A DNA stretch of 35,121 nt, taken from positions 1 through 35,121 of the forward strand of contig JASKKI010000021.1 of NCBI GenBank assembly GCA_030154225.1, read 5' to 3'. Shown in pieces: positions 6,562-13,389 of the stretch. Each line of letters begins with the position of its first letter. Positions within the stretch are counted from its first letter, which is position 1. The notes under the pieces are model-generated. The model ran no database searches and was not told where the DNA came from. It was given only the letters and a program-made list of their open reading frames with translations. The translations under genes and the position numbers were made by a program. This DNA is from Clostridia bacterium. GTDB lineage: Bacteria; Bacillota; Peptococcia; Peptococcales; BICA1-8.

Positions 6562-8700
6562 ATGCAAAAAGAGTTATTACTAGAAGGCCACAAAGTGGAA
6601 ATTATTTTGAACGGCCTCCATTGTACTAGCTGTGCTACTAAAATTGAGGATAGTGTTAAAAAACTAGATGGTTTAAAAGAAGCTAATCTAGATTTTGTTA
6701 ATAACAAATTAATTTTATATGCTAGAAACCTTGAACAGCTAGATATAATTACAGAAGAAGCTATAAAGATAATAAAGAAGTATGAGCCACATTTAAAATT
6801 AGAAATTATAAAAGATAATGCAAAATCTAAAAATGATAATAAAGATGCTTTTGAAAAAAAAGAACTATTAAAACTAGGTATAGGTTTAGTTTTATTTGCC
6901 TTAGTAATATTATTTAAGTTTACACTTCCTATAGAGTTAGGGCTATATCTAATTAGTTATATATTGGTTGGGGGAGAAGTTTTATCAAAAGCATTTAGAA
7001 ACATAATACGAGGTCAAGTCTTTGATGAAAACTTTCTCATGACTATAGCCACCATAGGGGCCTTTTCAATTGGAGAATTTCCTGAAGCAGTTGCAGTTAT
7101 GCTCTTTTATCAGATAGGAGAGACCTTCCAGGATGTAGCGGTAAACAGATCTAGAAAATCAATAAAAGCTTTAATGGATATAAGACCTGATTATGCCAAT
7201 ATGCTAATTGCTGGAAAAGAAAAAAAAGTTGACCCAGAAGATGTGGAAGTAGGAGATTTAATAATTGTAAAGCCCGGTGAGAAAGTACCTTTAGATGGTA
7301 AAGTAGTTGAGGGTACAACGATGATAGATACTGCTGCACTTACAGGAGAGTCAGTTCCACGTAAGGTTGGGGTAGGTGAAGAAATACTAAGTGGATCTAT
7401 TAATAAAACAGGCTTAATTAAAGTCGAGGTAACTAAAGAATTTGGGGACTCCACAGTAAATAAAATTATTGAATTGGTACAGAATGCTAGCAGTCGAAAA
7501 TCAACCACTGAAAACTTTATTACTAAATTTGCAAGATACTATACGCCAGTAGTTGTTTATGCAGCAGCAGCTTTAGCAATTATTCCACCACTAGTTATTG
7601 AAGGAGCAACTTTTTCCCGGTGGATATATAGGGCTTTGATTTTTCTAGTAATATCATGTCCCTGTGCTTTGGTAGTTTCTATTCCTTTAGGTTTCTTCGG
7701 AGGAATAGGTGGAGCATCTAAAAATGGTGTATTGATTAAAGGTAGTAATTATCTAGAGGCATTAAATTATGTTTCCACTGTTGTATTTGATAAAACTGGC
7801 ACATTAACAAAAGGGGTATTTAAAGTAACTGATGTTAAGCCAAATAATAATTTTACTAAACAAGACTTATTAGAGTATGCAGCTTTAGCTGAAGTTCATT
7901 CAAGCCACCCCATTGCTAAGTCAATTATTAAGTCTTATGGTAAAACTATTAATCCAGAATTAGTGGAAGCATATGAAGAAATTGCTGGTCAGGGAGTAAA
8001 AGTAAAAGCCCGTGGCAAAGAAATCTTAGCAGGAAACTTAAAATTAATGGAATTACAAGATATTAATTATACCCATAATGCACAGGTTGGAACAGTTGTA
8101 CATGTAGCGGTAGATAAGGTATATGCAGGAAGTATATTAATCTCAGATGTGATTAAAGATGATTCAAAACAAGCTATTGAAAATCTACGTAAGCAAGGTG
8201 TCAAAAAGTTAGTAATGTTGACTGGTGATAATAGAAAAGTTGGAGAATATGTTGCTAGTGAGCTAGGTCTAGATGAGGCATATACTGAATTATTACCTGA
8301 TAATAAAGTAGAGAAAGTAGAACAATTATTGAAAGAAAGAGGAAAAAATGAGAAGCTGGTTTTCGTTGGTGATGGAATAAATGATGCCCCTGTATTAGCA
8401 AGAGCAGATATTGGTGTAGCTATGGGTGGTCTAGGTTCTGATGCAGCTATAGAAGCAGCCGATGTAGTATTGATGACTGACGAACCTAGCAAACTAGTCA
8501 GTGCAATAAAAATAGCTAAACGGACTAAATCTATAGTATGGCAGAATATTGTAATCGCCCTAGGCGTAAAAGGTTTTTTCCTTTTACTAGGTACTATAGG
8601 TATCGCGACCATGTGGGAAGCTGTATTTGCTGATGTAGGGGTGGCTCTAATAGCCGTACTAAATGCGATGCGTGTTTTAAGTGTTAAGAACATTAGTTAA
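6562..8700 (+). CDS. cadA: P1B-type heavy-metal ATPase, CadA/ZntA type (Cd/Zn/Pb efflux)
   Basis: A 712-residue membrane pump that exports soft divalent metals using ATP. In order: an N-terminal HMA metal-binding domain (residues about 10-75, GLHCTSC with Cys21 and Cys24), about eight transmembrane helices, the actuator-domain TGES motif and the metal-site CPC at 366-368. Then come the phosphorylation motif DKTGTLT with Asp410, the nucleotide-domain SSHP motif, and the hinge GDGINDAP. The final helix has an Asp (ADVGVALIAVLNAMRVL) in the position typical of the Zn/Cd/Pb subgroup; copper pumps lack it. The length is normal for CadA. The ATG has a modest AAGGTGAT site. A CadC-like repressor lies downstream with its own promoter, and matching operators suggest metal-dependent derepression. 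The precise metal preference is inference. Confidence 0.95.
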   Translation: MQKELLLEGHKVEIILNGLHCTSCATKIEDSVKKLDGLKEANLDFVNNKLILYARNLEQLDIITEEAIKIIKKYEPHLKLEIIKDNAKSKNDNKDAFEKKELLKLGIGLVLFALVILFKFTLPIELGLYLISYILVGGEVLSKAFRNIIRGQVFDENFLMTIATIGAFSIGEFPEAVAVMLFYQIGETFQDVAVNRSRKSIKALMDIRPDYANMLIAGKEKKVDPEDVEVGDLIIVKPGEKVPLDGKVVEGTTMIDTAALTGESVPRKVGVGEEILSGSINKTGLIKVEVTKEFGDSTVNKIIELVQNASSRKSTTENFITKFARYYTPVVVYAAAALAIIPPLVIEGATFSRWIYRALIFLVISCPCALVVSIPLGFFGGIGGASKNGVLIKGSNYLEALNYVSTVVFDKTGTLTKGVFKVTDVKPNNNFTKQDLLEYAALAEVHSSHPIAKSIIKSYGKTINPELVEAYEEIAGQGVKVKARGKEILAGNLKLMELQDINYTHNAQVGTVVHVAVDKVYAGSILISDVIKDDSKQAIENLRKQGVKKLVMLTGDNRKVGEYVASELGLDEAYTELLPDNKVEKVEQLLKERGKNEKLVFVGDGINDAPVLARADIGVAMGGLGSDAAIEAADVVLMTDEPSKLVSAIKIAKRTKSIVWQNIVIALGVKGFFLLLGTIGIATMWEAVFADVGVALIAVLNAMRVLSVKNIS

Positions 8701-8773
8701 GAACTATTTGTTTACAAATAAAGAGGGAGATAATATATACATTACAAATAATAGGATTAGAATTTTTAGTAAT

Positions 8774-8818
8774 GGCTCATATCAAGTGATGTAATATTCA
8801 TTGGTATGGGCTTTTTAT
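8774..8818 (+). terminator. probable terminator after cadA
   Basis: A 12-bp stem with three G-T wobbles (8774-8785 with 8801-8812), a 15-base loop and a run of T (8812-8816) on the 3' side. It lies 75 bases after the cadA stop. Confidence 0.6.
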
Positions 8819-8846
8819 TAAAGCAAAGATAAGTTAAAAAACAATA

Positions 8847-8936
8847 GATGGTAAAGAAGGATAAATTTTAACCATCTCTATAAAAATTGGAGGTATTTTA
8901 TCTGCATAGAGATGTTTTATAAATTATCTCTTTTTT
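8847..8936 (+). other. chain of alternating complementary segments, attenuator-like, ending in T6
   Basis: Four short segments are serially complementary: GATGGT (8847-8852), ACCATCTCTA (8871-8880), TAGAGATG (8907-8914) and ATCTCT (8926-8931, the last T starting a run of six T). Segments 1:2, 2:3 and 3:4 can each pair but are mutually exclusive, like a transcription attenuator. The A+T richness makes chance pairing plausible. The gene-free stretch 8701-9015 otherwise holds the cadA terminator and the cadC promoter. Confidence 0.35.
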
Positions 8937-8947
8937 ATTGAATAAGA

Positions 8948-8976
8948 TTGAATTATGATTGATCTTCAAATAAAAT
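8948..8976 (+). promoter_or_regulatory. probable promoter of the CadC-type repressor gene
   Basis: TTGAAT (8948-8953), a 17-base spacer and TAAAAT (8971-8976). Transcription would begin near 8983, immediately before the palindromic operator. Confidence 0.6.
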
Positions 8977-8986
8977 AAATATTACA

Positions 8987-9000
8987 TGAATAAGTATTCA
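8987..9000 (+). promoter_or_regulatory. candidate CadC autoregulatory operator
   Basis: A perfect 6-2-6 palindrome TGAATA-AG-TATTCA, which fits the TGAA-N6-TTCA core of ArsR/SmtB/CadC operators. It shares the left flank TACATGAAT with the cadA operator. Its place at the predicted transcription start suggests autorepression. Confidence 0.7.
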
Positions 9001-9015
9001 GATGAGGTGCTGATA

Positions 9016-9378
9016 GTGTCTAATAATGAAAATATTTTATGTGATATTACCTGTATTCATGAAGATATAGTGCATAAAGTAAAAGAAGCTTCTTTAAGAG
9101 AAGAAGATGTGCAGAATTTATCCTCTATTTTTAAGGCCTTTGGTGACCCTACACGTCTGAAAATATTATATTGTCTGAAACAATCAGAAATGTGTGTTTG
9201 TGACATATCAGCAATTTTAGAAATGTCCCAATCTGCAATTTCTCATCAACTTAGGGTATTAAGAAATTTAAGGTTAGTGAAACACCGTAAAGAAGGTAAG
9301 AACGTTTATTATTCATTAGATGATGAGCATATTTTTAAAATTTTAGATGAAGGTTTAGAGCATATACGGCATATTTAG
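9016..9378 (+). CDS. cadC: ArsR/SmtB-family metal-sensing repressor, CadC type
   Basis: A 120-residue winged-helix repressor. Four cysteines fall where the CadC alpha3N metal site has them: Cys9 and Cys13 near the N-terminus (LCDITC) and Cys60 and Cys62 in MCVCDI; S. aureus CadC uses Cys7, 11, 58 and 60. The recognition helix region reads MSQSAISHQLRVLRNL. Family members leave DNA on binding Cd, Pb or Zn. I chose the GTG at 9016 because a GAGGTG site lies six bases upstream and the length then matches CadC. An in-frame ATG at 8986 would add ten residues, but it has no ribosome binding site and lies inside the operator palindrome. It very likely controls the adjacent cadA and itself. Confidence 0.92.
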   Translation: MSNNENILCDITCIHEDIVHKVKEASLREEDVQNLSSIFKAFGDPTRLKILYCLKQSEMCVCDISAILEMSQSAISHQLRVLRNLRLVKHRKEGKNVYYSLDDEHIFKILDEGLEHIRHI

Positions 9379-9390
9379 AAGGAGTAAGAC

Positions 9391-9648
9391 ATGAAAATGA
9401 TTAACATTCTAGCCTTGTTATTATTCTAGGTATTCCTAACTTCATATTTATTAAAGCTAAATATCCAATATAAAAGAGATAATATTCAGCCATTTGTATT
9501 AGGAAAGTGGCAGGAGGTTTTTTCCCGGGAATAGGTTATTTAATTAGCCCTTTGGCAACTGCTCCTATTGTTATCAATACAATTTGTTAAGTTTATTCTG
9601 GGCTTTTAGCTTATTTTTTAACAATAATTTTGCTTTTGTTTTTTGACA
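9391..9648 (+). pseudogene. possible decayed membrane-protein gene
   Basis: The gene-free stretch 9379-9836 begins with an ATG (9391) behind GGAGTAAG, 12 bases after cadC, but reading stops after 12 codons. Hydrophobic fragments then appear in different frames, including GGFFPGIGYLISPLATAPIV and, after a stop in the same frame, GLLAYFLTIILLLFFDINW. This looks like the ruin of a small membrane protein, perhaps a second metal-resistance transporter. I cannot identify the family, and it may be chance in AT-rich DNA. Confidence 0.3.
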
Positions 9649-9692
9649 TAAACTGGTGATGAGGTTGCTGCAACCACTGAATAATTTATCCC

Positions 9693-9720
9693 TAAAGTCA
9701 CGTAAAAATACGTGACTTTA
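9693..9720 (+). terminator. perfect hairpin terminator downstream of the cadC region
   Basis: A perfect 12-bp stem (9693-9704 and 9709-9720) with an AAAA loop and a T-rich 3' side. It separates the cad region from the PLP-enzyme gene. Confidence 0.75.
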
Positions 9721-9765
9721 ATCTATTATTTTTTAGAAAGATTTCGTTTTGATATTCAGAAGAAA

Positions 9766-9774
9766 TGTTATAAT
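9766..9774 (+). promoter_or_regulatory. extended -10 promoter of the PLP-enzyme gene
   Basis: An exact extended -10 element TGTTATAAT (TGNTATAAT) with no convincing -35. The start would fall around 9781, ten bases before the large palindrome. Confidence 0.5.
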
Positions 9775-9790
9775 CTAAATAATTATTATA

Positions 9791-9822
9791 ATTCAAATAA
9801 TAATAATTATTATTATTTGAAT
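9791..9822 (+). promoter_or_regulatory. 32-bp perfect AT-rich palindrome upstream of the PLP-enzyme gene
   Basis: Bases 9791-9806 are the exact reverse complement of 9807-9822, with no spacer. Only two of the 32 bases are G or C, and TAA/TTA triplets repeat on each side. It lies between the extended -10 and the GGGAGG ribosome binding site at about 9825, so it is either an operator or an mRNA hairpin near the start. Confidence 0.6.
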
Positions 9823-9836
9823 AAGGGAGGGTTCTA

Positions 9837-10943
9837 ATGCTGAGTAAGTGGGAATTAGATACACCGGTTTTATTAATTGAAAAAGAAATAATGCAGAAAA
9901 ATTTGAGGGATATGCAGGTAAAAGCAAATAAATCTGGAGTTAACCTTCGGCCCCATACCAAAACTCACAGAACACCAGCTATTGCTAAAATGCAGGTCGA
10001 AGCAGGTGCAAAGGGGATTACTGTCGCCAAGGTTGGCGAAGCAGAGGTAATGGCAGAAGCGGGATTAAAAGATATATTTATTGCCAATGAAATCTATGGT
10101 AAGCAGAAGATGGAGAGGCTTAAGGAAGTGGCTAAAAAGGTTAGAGTAAGTATAGGAGTGGATAATAAAGAACAAGTAATGGCATTATCTGAAGTTTTTA
10201 CTGATGCAGGTTTTCCTATTGAAGTATTAATTGAAGTAGAAATAGGTGAGAAAAGATCAGGCCTTGTACCTGGTGAGGAGTTAGTAGAGTTGGCTAAATT
10301 TATAACTAATACACCTAATGTTAAATTTAAAGGGATATTTTCCCATGAAGGCCATACATATGGTGCATCTTCCCCGGAGGAATGTGTTCAATTATTTAAG
10401 AAAAGTCAGGAAGACACCCTTTATGCTGCTGAATTAATAAGAAAGGCAGGAATTGAACTAGAGGTTATCAGTATGGGAGCAACCCCTTCTCTCATGTTGG
10501 GTGAAATATTACCAGGTATTACTGAAATTAGACCGGGTACGTATATCTTAATGGATGCTGCTCAAGGTCATGCCATAAATGATTATAGCAGGTGCGCTAT
10601 TACAGTTTTAGCTACTGTTGTAAGCAAACCTACACCGGAAAGGGTAGTTTTAGATACAGGTGTTAAAGCTTTAACAGCTTTTACCCGAAATAAAGGGATT
10701 TGTTTTACACCCGGTTTCGGGATTGTTAAAGGTTTTGAGGATCTGAGGTTGGATAAGCTTTATGATGAACACGGTCTTATTAACAACAGGGAAGCCAGTG
10801 AAAAACTCAAAATTGGTGATAAAGTAGAAATAATTCCTAATCATGTTTGTCCCACTTGTAATCTTTATGATAAGATTTATTTGATCAAAGATGATATGGT
10901 AATTGATGAACTTCCTATCCTGTGTCGTGGAAAATCACAGTAG
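9837..10943 (+). CDS. fold-type III PLP enzyme: D-serine/D-3-hydroxyaspartate dehydratase or D-threonine aldolase family
   Basis: A 368-residue enzyme with an alanine-racemase-like N-terminal barrel and the DSD/D-TA C-terminal beta domain. The PLP lysine is Lys42 in RPHTKTH. The C-terminal metal site is His336-x-Cys338 followed by Cys341 (NHVCPTCNLYD). From what I recall of the family, dehydratases (vertebrate D-serine dehydratase, bacterial D-threo-3-hydroxyaspartate dehydratase) use His and Cys, while D-threonine aldolase uses His and Asp. The pattern therefore leans to a dehydratase giving a 2-oxo acid and ammonia, but an aldolase giving glycine is possible. The start is ATG behind GGGAGGG. 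The next gene is a remnant of an ornithine cyclodeaminase-type enzyme, again amino-acid metabolism. Confidence 0.85.
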   Translation: MLSKWELDTPVLLIEKEIMQKNLRDMQVKANKSGVNLRPHTKTHRTPAIAKMQVEAGAKGITVAKVGEAEVMAEAGLKDIFIANEIYGKQKMERLKEVAKKVRVSIGVDNKEQVMALSEVFTDAGFPIEVLIEVEIGEKRSGLVPGEELVELAKFITNTPNVKFKGIFSHEGHTYGASSPEECVQLFKKSQEDTLYAAELIRKAGIELEVISMGATPSLMLGEILPGITEIRPGTYILMDAAQGHAINDYSRCAITVLATVVSKPTPERVVLDTGVKALTAFTRNKGICFTPGFGIVKGFEDLRLDKLYDEHGLINNREASEKLKIGDKVEIIPNHVCPTCNLYDKIYLIKDDMVIDELPILCRGKSQ

Positions 10944-10958
10944 AAAGGTGGGAAAAAA

Positions 10959-11156
10959 GTGGCTGAAGTTATTATTCTTCGATGTTGAGATTGAGGAATT
11001 GATAACCTTTGGGGAAACCATGGAAAGTGTAGAAATGCCGATGTCATTCTACAAATAAATCCAGTAACCATCTTCGATACAACCGGGATAACCATTCAGG
11101 ACTTAATTACTGCAGGTACAGCTGTTGAAAAAACTATTCAAATAGGTAAAGGTTAA
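10959..11156 (+). pseudogene. internally deleted ornithine cyclodeaminase/mu-crystallin family remnant
   Basis: One frame of 66 codons runs from a GTG (10959) with an AAAGGTGG site to TAA (11156), interrupted by two stops at codons 10 and 12. The C-terminal half reads NADVILQINPVTIFDTTGIT and continues IQDLITAGTAVE, which resembles the C-terminal signature of ornithine cyclodeaminase/ketimine reductase proteins (TLFDSTGIAIQDL-like). Those are about 320 residues long, so most of the gene is gone while start and end survive, and the beginning is too short to verify. It was probably the partner of the upstream PLP enzyme. The rest of the gene-free stretch 10944-11396 holds a terminator and repeated GTATAC boxes. 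Confidence 0.7.
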
Positions 11157-11169
11157 AAGGTAATATTAT

Positions 11170-11200
11170 AAAAGCTGTCATTAAATGACAGCTTTTATTA
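11170..11200 (+). terminator. terminator after the cyclodeaminase remnant
   Basis: A perfect 12-bp stem (11170-11181 and 11185-11196) with a TAA loop and a T-rich 3' arm, 13 bases after the remnant's stop. It still closes the transcript of the PLP-enzyme gene. Confidence 0.85.
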
Positions 11201-11233
11201 CTTTTGCCACCTACCTCTGGTTTTTTGGATTAA

Positions 11234-11277
11234 GTATACATTATACAAAACTTCACATGTAAAATATACTGTATACA
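11234..11277 (+). promoter_or_regulatory. two GTATACATT boxes, possible regulator sites
   Basis: GTATACATT occurs at 11234-11242 and 11271-11279, 37 bases apart. Each core GTATAC is palindromic, and the second lies in TGTATACA (11270-11277). They lie 120-160 bases before the start of the FMN protein gene, whose promoter I could not place confidently. FadR-type GntR proteins bind GT-N(0-1)-AC centred sites, so a link to such a regulator is conceivable but unproven. Confidence 0.35.
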
Positions 11278-11396
11278 TTTAGAAATGCCATAGGGTTTTT
11301 AGAAAAAATGTAGTATTATATAACAAAAATAATTTCTAAATTTTGGTATATTACAGCGATGATGCTGTATTAAATAACACAAAGGGGTGTTTTAGA

Positions 11397-13082
11397 ATGT
11401 TCGAATGGCCAAAGTCTAATGATGTAATTGGTGCAGTTAATAGGGGAAATCCTGCTGAATCTGGTTTGTGTACCCTCTGTAGAGCGGACTGCCAAGGAAA
11501 ATGTGAAACATTTCTTTCAAGCATGAGTGGAAGGAAAATTTTATATCCTAGAGATTTTGGGGTAGTTACGTCAGGTAGTAGGAACACAACCCACATAGGT
11601 GTGTCTTACAATTCTTTAAGAATTCAAGGTTATAATTATGGAGCAACAGGATTACCTCAGGGGCTTTCCAATTCTCCCGATGATTGTATATTTCCAAATG
11701 TCAGTATTGAAACAGAATTCGGAAATGAAGTAAAAACAAAATCAAGAGTACCTATTATGACCGGTGCTCTGGGTTCTACCTTTATAGCAGCGAAATATTG
11801 GGAATCTTTTGCAGCAGGTGCGGCTTTAGTTGGATTTCCTATTGTTATTGGTGAAAATGTAGTAGGTGTTGATAAGGAGTCAGTTATAGAAAACGGTAAG
11901 ATTAAAAAGGCTCCTGAATTAGAAAGAAGAATTGATACTTATCTTCGTTATTATGATGGTTATGGTGCCATCCTTGTTCAGTTAAATGTTGAAGATACAA
12001 GAAATGGTGTTGCCGAGTATATAAGTGAGAAATATGGTGATAAAGTAATAATTGAGTTGAAGTGGGGGCAAGGTGCCAAGGATATAGGAGGCGAAATTCA
12101 GGTTACTAGTCTTGATTATGCTCTTTTCTTAAAAAATAGAGGATATATTGTTGACCCCGATCCAACCTTACCAGAAGTTCAGGATGCTTTTAAACATGGA
12201 GCTATTAAGTCCTTTGCAAGGCACAGTAGGTTGGGATATACAGATTTATCATCTGTTGAACAGGTAAAAGAACAATTCATGAATTCAGTAGCATATTTAA
12301 GGAAACTAGGTTTTAAACGAATTACCCTAAAGACAGGGTCTTATGGGATGGAAGGCCTGGCTATGGCAATTAAATTTGCTTCCGATGCTAAGCTGGATTT
12401 ATTAACTATTGACGGTTCCGGTGGAGGAACTGGAATGAGTCCGTGGAATATGATGGAAACATGGGGCGTACCTTCAATTTTACTTCATGCTAAAGCTTAT
12501 GAATATGCATCAATTCTTGCTGCTAAAGGGCAAAGAGTCGTCGATTTTGCTTTTGCCGGAGGACTGGCTAGAGAAGATCATATCTTTAAAGCATTAGCTC
12601 TGGGAGCACCTTTTACTAAAATCATTTGCATGGGTAGAGCGGTTATGATACCTGGATTCCTGGGAGCAAATATTGAAGGAGTATTAAAACCGGAAAGAAA
12701 AGAACAAGTCAATGGCAACTGGGATAAATTACCTGCCTCTGTTACTCAATTTGGCCTGACCGCTGAAGAAATATTTGCTGGGTATTATGATGTACAGAAG
12801 AAAGTAGGAGCAGAAGAAATGAAAAATATTCCTTATGGTGCAATTGCCATTTGGACATTAGTAGATAAATTATCTGCTGGTTTACAACAGTTTATGGCTG
12901 GAGTACGTAAATTCTCTATAAAAGAAATTTCCAGGGATGATATTTATTCTGGTAATAGAGAAACTGAAAAAGAGACCAAGATCCCCTTTATTACAGATGT
13001 AATGGATGAAACCGCCAAGAAAATATTAAATTCTAGTTTTAGTGTTGTTGACGAAAAGGCAAAAAAAATAATGAATTTCTAG
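11397..13082 (+). CDS. FMN-binding glutamate synthase-like protein with N-terminal four-cysteine motif
   Basis: A 561-residue protein. The main part (about 100-470) is the FMN-binding (beta/alpha)8 domain of the GltB large subunit family: KWGQGAKDIGGE, LDLLTIDGSGGGTGMSPWN and FAGGLAREDHIFKALALGA are the flavin- and substrate-binding stretches. The N-terminus has Cys25, 28, 32 and 36 (CX2CX3CX3C), suggesting an Fe-S or zinc site. The usual glutamate synthase 3Fe-4S cysteines after the barrel, the glutaminase domain and the beta-helix domain are absent. It is therefore a flavoprotein oxidoreductase of uncertain substrate, not a complete glutamate synthase. I chose the ATG at 11397, which has AAAGGGGTG upstream; an in-frame TTG at 11343 lacks a site. 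It stands alone between terminators. Confidence 0.88.
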   Translation: MFEWPKSNDVIGAVNRGNPAESGLCTLCRADCQGKCETFLSSMSGRKILYPRDFGVVTSGSRNTTHIGVSYNSLRIQGYNYGATGLPQGLSNSPDDCIFPNVSIETEFGNEVKTKSRVPIMTGALGSTFIAAKYWESFAAGAALVGFPIVIGENVVGVDKESVIENGKIKKAPELERRIDTYLRYYDGYGAILVQLNVEDTRNGVAEYISEKYGDKVIIELKWGQGAKDIGGEIQVTSLDYALFLKNRGYIVDPDPTLPEVQDAFKHGAIKSFARHSRLGYTDLSSVEQVKEQFMNSVAYLRKLGFKRITLKTGSYGMEGLAMAIKFASDAKLDLLTIDGSGGGTGMSPWNMMETWGVPSILLHAKAYEYASILAAKGQRVVDFAFAGGLAREDHIFKALALGAPFTKIICMGRAVMIPGFLGANIEGVLKPERKEQVNGNWDKLPASVTQFGLTAEEIFAGYYDVQKKVGAEEMKNIPYGAIAIWTLVDKLSAGLQQFMAGVRKFSIKEISRDDIYSGNRETEKETKIPFITDVMDETAKKILNSSFSVVDEKAKKIMNF

Positions 13083-13126
13083 AGTAAAAACTTTTCCGGC
13101 TGTTGTTTAGAACTATGAAAACTTGT

Positions 13127-13167
13127 GGTTATAAAAAAGACCTGCGAAGCAGGTCTTTTTTATAACC
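13127..13167. terminator. bidirectional terminator between convergent genes
   Basis: A perfect 19-bp stem (13127-13145 and 13149-13167) with a GAA loop and A6/T6 flanks inside the stem, so it can act in both directions. On the minus strand it overlaps the last codons and stop of the small HTH-like gene. Confidence 0.9.
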
Positions 13168-13369
13168 AGGGTATTTTATCCAGATCATCTCCTCTGAGAA
13201 TAGGAAGTATCCTTGTTTTAATAGGTTCTGGCACATCTTTAATCTTTAAATCATCAATTTTTAGAATATCAATATTTTCTAATTTAACCCGCATGGCAAG
13301 TTCCCTGGTAGTTAAACCCCATTTTTTTCTTAACTCTTTTACAGTCTTGTTGCGAAAGAAAAAAGCCAT
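13160..13369 (-). CDS. small HTH-like protein at the end of the ABC-transporter operon
   Basis: A 69-residue protein starting MAFFFRNKTVKELRKKWGLT. The segment KTVKELRKKWGLTTRELAMRV looks like the first helices of a Cro/XRE-type helix-turn-helix, and the C-terminus ends PILRGDDLDKIPWL. It has a real ribosome binding site (AGGGAG on the minus strand), lies 20 bases after the ATP-binding gene, and terminates in the strong shared hairpin, so I take it as a genuine gene. Whether it binds DNA is inference. It could regulate the transporter operon. Confidence 0.7.
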   Translation of the reverse strand: MAFFFRNKTVKELRKKWGLTTRELAMRVKLENIDILKIDDLKIKDVPEPIKTRILPILRGDDLDKIPWL

Positions 13370-13389
13370 TTTAAAAACTCCCTTTGAAT

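Noticed and set aside
8067-8693. Open frame of 208 codons opposite the metal ATPase
   Set aside because: It is antisense to the conserved P-type ATPase hinge region, is Ser/Thr-rich and low in complexity, and has no ribosome binding site.
8986-9015. ATG start for the CadC-type repressor at 8986
   Set aside because: It has no ribosome binding site, lies within the operator palindrome near the predicted transcription start, and gives a longer N-terminus than CadC. GTG 9016 fits better.
11397-13082. Calling this gene gltB (glutamate synthase)
   Set aside because: The glutaminase domain, beta-helix domain and 3Fe-4S cysteines are absent, and there is no small subunit next to it.
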